DNA from: Gemmatimonadales bacterium
GTDB lineage: Bacteria > Gemmatimonadota > Gemmatimonadetes > Gemmatimonadales > GWC2-71-9
Direction of reading: 5' to 3'
DNA: 11,735 nucleotides
NCBI GenBank assembly: GCA_030601605.1
Contig: JAUVTI010000045.1
Span: 1 to 11,735, forward strand
The notes below the pieces were generated by a model that was given only the letters and a program-made list of their open reading frames with translations, was not told where the DNA came from and made no database searches. Position 1 is the stretch's first letter. Every line of letters starts with the position of its first letter. Positions 6,664-11,735 of the stretch are shown piece by piece. A program made the translations under genes and the position numbers.

Positions 6664-7485
6664 ATGACGACCTGGCGTACCCTCGGCGTGCTCGCAGCGG
6701 CCCTCGTGGCGAGCTGCAGCACGCCGGGGCCGCCGAACTCTCTGATCTTCATCGATGGGCGAGCAGTGGCCGCTTCAGGCGACACGCTGCTCGCCTTCAC
6801 ACGTCAGGGAACCACCGAAGTCACGGTCCGCGACCGCCGCAGCGGCGCCGTCTACGCCCGCGGCCTCAACGTGCTGCGCAGCCCGCGCCACATCGAAGAG
6901 CGCGGCGGTCGCTGGTACGTTTCGGACGTCGACGAGGGCCGCGCGACCATCGCGGTCTTCACACCACTGTGGGAGTTCGAGCGGTGGATCCCGGTGGACG
7001 AGTACGCTTCTGCGCCACACCAGTTCGCAGTGCTGCCCGACGCCAGGATCGTGGTCGAGGCGCGCGACGGCCGGCTGGTTGTGGTCGGCCCGGACAGTGC
7101 CGAGACCTTCGCCCTGGTCGAGCAGAGCTCCCGCACGGGCATGGTGCTCGGGGCGCTGGGGGGCGTGCTGCACGCCGTGCCCGACAGGGCGGTCACCCTC
7201 TACAACGAGCGGGGGAACATCCGCTGGCGGCTCCCCTGGCCGTGGCACGAGCGCGCCTACGTGACCGACATCGCGGTGGATGGACAGGGCCGGGTCCACG
7301 TGCTGGCCGGCGAGGAAACCGAAGCCGGGCAGCAGTCGTTCGTCGCCTTCTCGCTCTCTCCCATCAACGGCGAGGTCGTGCGGTATTCCCTGGAGGAGGG
7401 CGGGTCGGCCACCTTCGTGGTCAAGCGTATGGGTGAGGTGAAGCGGGACAGCGCAGCGCGGTGGCTGCGGGAGCCGGAGGGCTAG
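6664..7485 (+). CDS. Lipoprotein with probable beta-propeller fold, unknown function (273 aa)
   Basis: The signal is short: MTTWR, a hydrophobic stretch, then the lipobox VASC with C18 as the predicted lipidated cysteine. The mature part has repeated short strands, with phrases such as GGRWYVSDVDEGRATIAVF, HQFAVLPDARIVVEARDGR and VTDIAVDGQGRVHVLAGEE. These resemble successive blades of a six-bladed NHL or TolB-like propeller, each with a 'D-x-G/R-x-hydrophobic' turn. No catalytic residues are evident; such folds usually bind ligands or partner proteins. The start lies one base after the stop of the preceding lipoprotein, without its own clear ribosome binding site, so the two are probably translated from one message and may act together in the envelope. 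The stop TAG shares the palindrome CTAG with the stop of the opposing dnaJ gene. Confidence 0.85.
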   Translation: MTTWRTLGVLAAALVASCSTPGPPNSLIFIDGRAVAASGDTLLAFTRQGTTEVTVRDRRSGAVYARGLNVLRSPRHIEERGGRWYVSDVDEGRATIAVFTPLWEFERWIPVDEYASAPHQFAVLPDARIVVEARDGRLVVVGPDSAETFALVEQSSRTGMVLGALGGVLHAVPDRAVTLYNERGNIRWRLPWPWHERAYVTDIAVDGQGRVHVLAGEETEAGQQSFVAFSLSPINGEVVRYSLEEGGSATFVVKRMGEVKRDSAARWLREPEG

Positions 7486-8570
7486 TACTTGAGGCCGGCT
7501 TCGTCGGCGAACTGTTTGAGGGCCTGCTCCTGCTCTTTGCTCAGCTTCTCCGGAACCGTGACCGCGATCTCCACGAACTGATCGCCGCGTCGCCGGTTCT
7601 TCTCGACCCCCTGCCCCTTGATGCGGAACTTGCGTCCCGGCTGAGTGCCCGCCGGGATCTTCAATACGACTTGGCGTCCGCCGATCGTGCGCACCTTCAG
7701 CTTGGTGCCCAGCGCGGCCTGCGCAACGTTCACCGGGATAGTGCAGTGAATGTCCAGGCCATCGCGCCTGAAGAACCGATCCGAATGGACCTGGAACGTG
7801 ACCAGGAGATCGCTCGGGGCAGCTCCGTCGGGGCTGCGTTGGCCCTGCCCCTTGAGTCGCACCCTGTGGCCCGAGTCGGTACCGGGGGGCACCGTGACAA
7901 GGAGCCGCTTGTCGACTGACACCTCTCCCTGTCCGGAGCACTTTCCACACGCCTTGCTCGGGCTCTTCCCGCGGCCGCGGCAGACCGGACAGGGCCGGGT
8001 CACGGCAAAGCCGCCCTGCCCAAACGTGACCGTCCCCCGCCCACCGCATTCCTGGCAGGTGTCGAGCTGAGCGCCCGGAGCCGCACCCGACCCACCGCAG
8101 GTGGGACAGGCCTCGGTCACCCCCACCGTCACGGGCACCTTGCCGCCCAGCGCGGCGACCCGGAACGGGATCTCCACCACGACCTCGATGGGCTCGGCCG
8201 CCTCGGCCCGCTTGCCCCTGCCAAAGATCGAGGAAAAGAGATCGCCCAATCCACCGAAGCCCGGAAAGCCGCTGAAGTCGATGTCCTCGAACCGCACCGA
8301 CTCCCCACCGGCGGGGGCGCCGCGACCCGGCATCCCACCGCCGAACGCCCCATACTTGCGCATCATGTCGTACTGCTTGCGCTTCTTCTCGTTGCTCAGG
8401 ACGGAATACGCCTCGGAGATCTCCTTGAAGCGCTCTCCCGCCTGCTTGTCGCCGGAATTGGCGTCCGGATGGTACTGCTTGGCAAGCCTGCGGTACGACT
8501 TCTTGATCTCCGCCGGCGTCGCCTTGTCAGATACGCCGATAACCTTGTAGTAGTCCCTCGCCGTCGGCAT
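7482..8570 (-). CDS. dnaJ: Chaperone protein DnaJ (Hsp40)
   Basis: DnaJ delivers unfolded proteins to DnaK and stimulates its ATPase in the cytoplasm. The 362-residue product has the J-domain at residues 5-70 with HPD at 34-36, then a Gly/Phe-rich linker at about 75-118 containing GGLGDLFSSIFGRG. The zinc-finger region carries all four CxxCxGxG units (cysteines 155/158, 172/175, 194/197 and 208/211), and two C-terminal beta domains bind substrate from about 220 to 340. It is therefore a full type I DnaJ, not a CbpA-like protein lacking zinc, and only slightly shorter than the E. coli protein. The ATG at 8570 lies nine bases after the grpE stop, and a GGGAGG is present somewhat far upstream inside grpE. 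The last codons overlap the opposing lipoprotein gene by four bases. dnaK is not in the window. Confidence 0.97.
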   Translation of the reverse strand: MPTARDYYKVIGVSDKATPAEIKKSYRRLAKQYHPDANSGDKQAGERFKEISEAYSVLSNEKKRKQYDMMRKYGAFGGGMPGRGAPAGGESVRFEDIDFSGFPGFGGLGDLFSSIFGRGKRAEAAEPIEVVVEIPFRVAALGGKVPVTVGVTEACPTCGGSGAAPGAQLDTCQECGGRGTVTFGQGGFAVTRPCPVCRGRGKSPSKACGKCSGQGEVSVDKRLLVTVPPGTDSGHRVRLKGQGQRSPDGAAPSDLLVTFQVHSDRFFRRDGLDIHCTIPVNVAQAALGTKLKVRTIGGRQVVLKIPAGTQPGRKFRIKGQGVEKNRRRGDQFVEIAVTVPEKLSKEQEQALKQFADEAGLKY

Positions 8571-8579
8571 GACTCGGTT

Positions 8580-9176
8580 CTACGCCTCCCCCGCGGGTTC
8601 CATCGCGACGTAGACCTGCACGCGTGCGGCCCTGAGCAGCATGCCTCCGAACCGGTACCCCGGCTGCAGCACGGCCGCGACGGTTCCATCCTGTTCCGGC
8701 GAGGGCGCAGGCAGCGCACCGACCGCCTCGTGGTTGTTGGGGTCGAACGTGACTCCCGGTGCGCCCACGCGCTCGAGTCCCATGCGCTCGAGCTCGCTCA
8801 TCAGCTTCCTCTCCACCATCTCCACGCCGGCGATCACTTCCTGGACGTTGCCATGGCTCGCCTCGTGGCTGGTCACGCGCTCCAGGTCGTCCAGGGCCTC
8901 CAGGACGTCCCGCATCAGGTCCGCCTGGGCCTGGGCGCGCGTCTGGGCGCGCTCCCTGGTCATGCGCTTGCGGAAGTTGTCGAAATCCGCCGCCAACCTC
9001 AGGTAGCGGTCGTTCAGCTCCTCGAGCTCAACCGTTACGCGCTCCAGCGCCTGTTCGGGCAGCTCGACCATGTCCACGCCTCCCACCTCGCCCTGGGGCG
9101 TTTGGGGAGCGTCATCGGCCATCACGGGCGCATCGGGCTCCAGATCCTCAGCCTCGGTATTCTTCCGTTTCGGCAT
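8580..9176 (-). CDS. grpE: Nucleotide exchange factor GrpE
   Basis: GrpE is the dimeric exchange factor that releases ADP from DnaK. The product is 198 residues from ATG 9176. It has an acidic, disordered start (residues 1-38), a long coiled-coil helix from about 40 to 100 with the family core YLRLAADFDNFRKR at 58-71, and a C-terminal beta domain. The beta domain contains GVTFDPNNHEAVGAL near 141-155 and VLQPGYRFGGMLLRAARVQV near 169-188. I chose 9176 because it gives the usual MPKRK-type basic start; the open frame continues to 9236, but that part has no family similarity and would cover a leader hairpin. The gene is directly followed by dnaJ, as in many bacteria. No hrcA gene or CIRCE operator (TTAGCACTC inverted repeat) is visible upstream, so heat regulation, if present, uses another mechanism. 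Confidence 0.96.
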   Translation of the reverse strand: MPKRKNTEAEDLEPDAPVMADDAPQTPQGEVGGVDMVELPEQALERVTVELEELNDRYLRLAADFDNFRKRMTRERAQTRAQAQADLMRDVLEALDDLERVTSHEASHGNVQEVIAGVEMVERKLMSELERMGLERVGAPGVTFDPNNHEAVGALPAPSPEQDGTVAAVLQPGYRFGGMLLRAARVQVYVAMEPAGEA

Positions 9177-9204
9177 ACACTCTCGGGTTCGGTGTCTCGG
9201 TTGC

Positions 9205-9223
9205 GGGGCGCGGACGGCGCCCC
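9205..9223 (-). other. GC-rich hairpin in the grpE leader
   Basis: A perfect seven-base-pair inverted repeat (GGGGCGC and GCGCCCC, five-base loop) lies 28-47 bases upstream of the grpE start. On the minus strand a T-run (CTTTTG) precedes rather than follows it, so it is not an ordinary terminator for cinA. A TATCTT at 9227-9232 just upstream on the minus strand could be a -10 box, which would put the hairpin at the 5' end of a grpE message. That is an inference without a good -35 partner. Confidence 0.4.
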
Positions 9224-9289
9224 CAAAAGATAGCATTCAGAACAAGAAGCGTACCAACCAACTCTGCCGAATCGGCACACGCCGGCTAC

Positions 9290-10555
9290 TTACCCCTCGT
9301 CCGCCAGCCTTCGCAAGAGATCCAGCGCTGCCTGGGCGGCGTGCCGGCGCACCTCTCTCCTGCCGCCGGGAAAGCGCCTCTGAACCGCCCGTTCCACCCC
9401 GCCCAACCGCGCCGCGAGCCACACGGTTCCGACGGGCCTCTCGGGCGTCCCTCCGGCGGGGCCGGCGACACCCGTGACGGCCACGGCCGCGTCGGCGCCA
9501 AACCGGCCGGCCACCCCGCGCGCCATGGCGAGGGCCACCGCCTCGCTCACCGCCCCGTGCTGGTGGCGCAGCGCCTCCGGGACGTCCAGATCGCGCGTCT
9601 TGGACTCGTCCGCATAGCAGACCACCCCTCCCAGAAAGACGTCCGAAGCCCCCGGAACGGCCGTGAGGCGCGCCCCGATGAGGCCACCAGTACAGGACTC
9701 GGCCACCGCCAGCCCGCACCCGCGCCCGCGCAGGCGCAGGCGCTCCAGCACGACAGCGGCGAGGTCCGCGTCGCCGTCACCGTAGTAGTGGGCGCCGAGA
9801 GCCGGGATGAGGAGGTCACCCGCCCGCGCCAGCTCGCTCTCGGCCTCGGCCTCGGGCAGCGACCATGCGGTGAGCCTGAGGTCCACCCCGATCCCCTGGG
9901 GGAGATAGGCGAGCGTGACGGGGTCGAGCCCCGCTTCCAGCTCCGTCAGCGCGCCCTGAAGCCCGGACTCGGTGATCCCGGTGGTCCGCAGCGTCCGCGA
10001 GCGGCTGACCCGCACCGCACCGTCCTGCCGCGCCACGCGCTCTCGCAGCCGCGGGACCACCTCCTCCTCCAACAGCGGCCTCATCTCGTGCGGCACGCCG
10101 GGCAGCAGCACCGCGATGCCCGGCTCGCCCTCGAGCCAGAGCGCGGGCGCCGTCCCTCGCCGGTTGGGCAGCACGACCGCACCGCGCGGGATCTCCGCCT
10201 GGCCCCGGTTGCTGGGGGGCATGGGACGATCCGGGCGGTACTCCCGAAAGCGCCGCTCGAGCTCGGCCAAGTAGTCCTCGTTCAGCTCCAGCGGGGCGTC
10301 GAACAGCCGGGCGACGGCCTGCTTCGTCACATCATCCGAGGTTGGTCCCAGTCCGCCGGTGACAACCACGAGCCCGGTGCGCTCCAGCGCCGCACCCGCG
10401 GCCTCGGCAATTGCCTCCGGGTCGTCTCCCACCGTGGTCTTGCGCACCACGCGGACGCCTGCGCCGGACAGGGCGCTGGCGATGTCAGCAGCGTTGGTAT
10501 CGAGGGTGAAGCCGAGTAGGAGCTCAGTGCCTACGGTGAGCAGCTCAGCTTCCAT
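9290..10555 (-). CDS. cinA: CinA family protein (ADP-ribose pyrophosphatase/nicotinamide mononucleotide deamidase)
   Basis: The 421-residue product has the full CinA layout. The N-terminal molybdopterin-binding-like (COG1058) domain shows TVGTELLLGFTLDTNA at residues 8-23 and VVTGGLGPTSDDVTK at 64-78. A middle linker domain follows. The C-terminal PncC domain contains VAESCTGGLIGA, with the likely nucleophile S287, and later GVAGPAGGTPERPVGTVWLA. In studied members the N-terminal part hydrolyses ADP-ribose and the C-terminal part deamidates NMN, so the protein salvages pyridine nucleotides; in some species it is linked to competence. The annotated start is ATG 10555, with a GTG one codon earlier as an alternative. 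The start lies inside the end of pgsA with an 11-base overlap, so translation is probably coupled. It is followed by 113 bases before grpE. Confidence 0.95.
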   Translation of the reverse strand: MEAELLTVGTELLLGFTLDTNAADIASALSGAGVRVVRKTTVGDDPEAIAEAAGAALERTGLVVVTGGLGPTSDDVTKQAVARLFDAPLELNEDYLAELERRFREYRPDRPMPPSNRGQAEIPRGAVVLPNRRGTAPALWLEGEPGIAVLLPGVPHEMRPLLEEEVVPRLRERVARQDGAVRVSRSRTLRTTGITESGLQGALTELEAGLDPVTLAYLPQGIGVDLRLTAWSLPEAEAESELARAGDLLIPALGAHYYGDGDADLAAVVLERLRLRGRGCGLAVAESCTGGLIGARLTAVPGASDVFLGGVVCYADESKTRDLDVPEALRHQHGAVSEAVALAMARGVAGRFGADAAVAVTGVAGPAGGTPERPVGTVWLAARLGGVERAVQRRFPGGRREVRRHAAQAALDLLRRLADEG

Positions 10556-11201
10556 CACCGGAGGCGGTCGGGCTCCCCCGGAAGAGCGAGCGGTGCCGGT
10601 AGATGTATACGCCCAGCGAGTAGACAGTGAGCAGGACGGCGATGGCCAGCGTGATCGCCACTACGGCCCCGTGCAGTCGCTCCCACCACGTGCCCAGCCA
10701 CCCCTGGCGCCACCCGAAATCTGCAGCCATGTCCTTCCAGGCGAACCACAGGATGGTGGCACCGATGAAGATGTCCTGGACGATGGTCTTGGCCTTTCCC
10801 GCCCCGCCGGCCGCAATGACCACGCCGCGCTTCTTCGCGACTTGGCGGAACACCGTCATCGCCACCTCGCGTCCGATGAGCAGGATGGCAACCCACAGCG
10901 GGAGGTTGCCCCACCAGGGTATCTCGTACTGCGCCATCGGATAGCGCGTGATCCAGTAGATCGGGATCAGGGTGGCGAACAGCAGGAGCTTGTCAGCCAG
11001 GGGGTCGAGCAGCTTGCCGAGGTCGGTCGTCTCACCGCGCTCGCGCGCCAGCTTGCCGTCGTAGATGTCGCTGACCGCGGCCACAATGAACACCGCGAAC
11101 GCGATGAGCTTGGGAACCCATCCCTCGATGAACGGCAGCAGCGCGATGACCGGCGCGAGCGCGATTCGCGCGATGGTGAGGATGTTGGGCAGGGTCCACA
11201 T
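10545..11201 (-). CDS. pgsA: CDP-diacylglycerol-glycerol-3-phosphate 3-phosphatidyltransferase (PgsA)
   Basis: PgsA makes phosphatidylglycerol phosphate from CDP-diacylglycerol and glycerol 3-phosphate in the inner membrane, the committed step to phosphatidylglycerol and cardiolipin. The 218-residue protein begins MWTLPNILTIARI, typical of the family. It carries the complete CDP-alcohol phosphotransferase motif D(x2)DG(x2)AR(x8)G(x3)D(x3)D at D45, D48, G49, A52, R53, G62, D66 and D70. Hydrophobic helices lie near residues 8-24, 31-47, 72-86, 100-113, 138-155 and 178-200. KKRGVVIAAGGAGKAKT near 123-139 matches the family's conserved cytoplasmic loop. It is somewhat longer than E. coli PgsA because of a Trp-rich stretch at about 155-177 and a short tail. 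The ATG at 11201 has a GAGG eight bases upstream; the open frame further upstream runs through mglA and is not used. The gene starts 11 bases after the mglA stop. Confidence 0.94.
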   Translation of the reverse strand: MWTLPNILTIARIALAPVIALLPFIEGWVPKLIAFAVFIVAAVSDIYDGKLARERGETTDLGKLLDPLADKLLLFATLIPIYWITRYPMAQYEIPWWGNLPLWVAILLIGREVAMTVFRQVAKKRGVVIAAGGAGKAKTIVQDIFIGATILWFAWKDMAADFGWRQGWLGTWWERLHGAVVAITLAIAVLLTVYSLGVYIYRHRSLFRGSPTASGDGS

Positions 11202-11212
11202 GTGCCCGACCT

Positions 11213-11735
11213 CTAGCTCATCGCCTTGAGTACCAGCTTGGCGACGGCCTTGAGCGCATCGAACACTCCGTCGCCGGTGAGCGCCACCGACTCGAAGTAC
11301 GGCGCGCGCTCGATCCAGGTGCCGTTCACCTGCTGGATCATGAATTCGCCCTGGTTCCAGGGATCGGGCGTCGGCTTCTGCCTGGCCGGATCCTCGACCG
11401 GCCACCCCGGATTCAGCTGCGCCTGGAGGTCCTTGATGGGCGCGGCATTGGGAAGATCACGCTTGTTGTACTGGATGATGAACGGGATCTTGGTCAGATC
11501 GTACCCGTACTCGGCCATGTTGTCGTACAGGTTCTGCATGGACTCGATGTTCGCTTCCATGCGCTCGATCTGGCTGTCCGCCACGAACACCACGCCATCG
11601 ACGCCCTTGAGGATCAGCTTGCGCGAGGCGTTGTAGTACACCTGCCCTGGAACCGTGTAGAGGTGGAACCGGGTCTTGAAGCCGCGGATCGTCCCCAGGT
11701 CCACGGGCAGGAAGTCGAAGAACAGCGTGCGCTCG
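11213..11735 (-). CDS. mglA: MglA-type Ras-like GTPase, 5' end outside the window
   Basis: MglA is a small GTPase that sets cell polarity and, in Myxococcus, gliding and pilus motility together with the GAP MglB. About 173 codons are visible; the N-terminal P-loop is beyond the right edge. The visible part starts ERTLFFDFLP, whose arginine corresponds to the catalytic-finger R53 of Myxococcus MglA. IRGFKTRFHLYTVPGQ follows, with the MglA-specific threonine in place of the Asp of the usual DxxG, and the glutamine equivalent to Q82. It continues GVDGVVFVADSQ, IQYNKRDLP (the G4 guanine-specificity motif) and a closing GVFDALKAVAKLVL helix. Between the G4 and last helix it has an insertion of roughly 30 residues (PGWPVEDPARQ to RAPYF) compared with Myxococcus MglA. 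The stop lies 11 bases before pgsA, so the two are probably cotranscribed. No mglB gene is seen in the window. Confidence 0.95.
   Translation of the reverse strand, partial: ERTLFFDFLPVDLGTIRGFKTRFHLYTVPGQVYYNASRKLILKGVDGVVFVADSQIERMEANIESMQNLYDNMAEYGYDLTKIPFIIQYNKRDLPNAAPIKDLQAQLNPGWPVEDPARQKPTPDPWNQGEFMIQQVNGTWIERAPYFESVALTGDGVFDALKAVAKLVLKAMS

Noticed and set aside
9205..9223. The GC-rich hairpin as a Rho-independent terminator of cinA.
   Set aside because: No T-run follows the stem on the minus strand; the T-run lies before it.
9177..9289. CIRCE or sigma-32 type heat-shock elements before grpE.
   Set aside because: I looked for TTAGCACTC/GAGTGCTAA and for CTTGAA with CCCCAT-like boxes on the minus strand and found no convincing match.
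8759..10519. A 586-codon open frame on the plus strand opposite grpE and cinA.
   Set aside because: It is antisense to two clear conserved genes, has low-complexity Arg/Pro/His composition typical of GC-rich shadow frames, and shows no family motif.
1..11735. tRNA or rRNA genes, CRISPR arrays, IS elements or att-type direct repeats.
   Set aside because: No cloverleaf-like sequence, regularly spaced repeat, transposase frame or long terminal repeat was seen. All gaps between genes are under 200 bases.

Overview
This is GC-rich bacterial chromosome with tightly packed housekeeping genes. No RNA gene, insertion sequence, CRISPR array or prophage is visible. The likely source is a member of the Gemmatimonadota or a close relative (inference, moderate confidence). 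Reasons are a lipoprotein whose mature end reads CSDSTGP, a style I associate with that phylum, an MglA-type GTPase next to pgsA and cinA, and a PIG-L/BshB1-like deacetylase beside a cysteine desulfurase. No 16S rRNA or other decisive marker is present.

Layout: (1) Positions 1-4069, plus strand, hold a sulfur- and thiol-flavoured run. It contains the end of a PIG-L deacetylase (probably bacillithiol BshB1), a cysteine desulfurase, the tRNA 2-thiouridylase mnmA, an unknown 121-residue helical protein, an alpha/beta hydrolase and an OsmC-family protein. From the desulfurase onward the genes overlap or lie within about 10 bases of each other, so they are probably one operon. A small four-helix membrane protein (PF04020 type) follows at 4108-4491. 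(2) A minus-strand YjbQ/UPF0047 gene (4512-4928) converges on it and is divergent from a small two-helix membrane protein (5056-5364). (3) Two lipoproteins of unknown function (5556-6662 and 6664-7485) form a two-gene unit. (4) Everything from 7482 to the right edge is on the minus strand. In transcription order it is mglA (5' end outside the window), pgsA, cinA, then grpE and dnaJ. The dnaJ stop codon shares a CTAG palindrome with the stop of the second lipoprotein.

How the genes work together: the desulfurase probably passes persulfide sulfur directly to MnmA for s2U34 of tRNA, as in the Bacillus YrvO-MnmA pair. The hydrolase and OsmC proteins are the separated halves of a fusion known in other bacteria and suggest peroxide or thiol defence. 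GrpE and DnaJ are co-chaperones for a DnaK encoded elsewhere. MglA is a polarity or motility GTPase, PgsA makes phosphatidylglycerol phosphate, and CinA recycles or repairs pyridine nucleotides.

I see no clearly exotic new system. The parts most worth a second look are the MnmA three-cysteine signature, the long insertion in MglA, the uncharacterised lipoprotein pair, and the unknown small protein locked between mnmA and the hydrolase.
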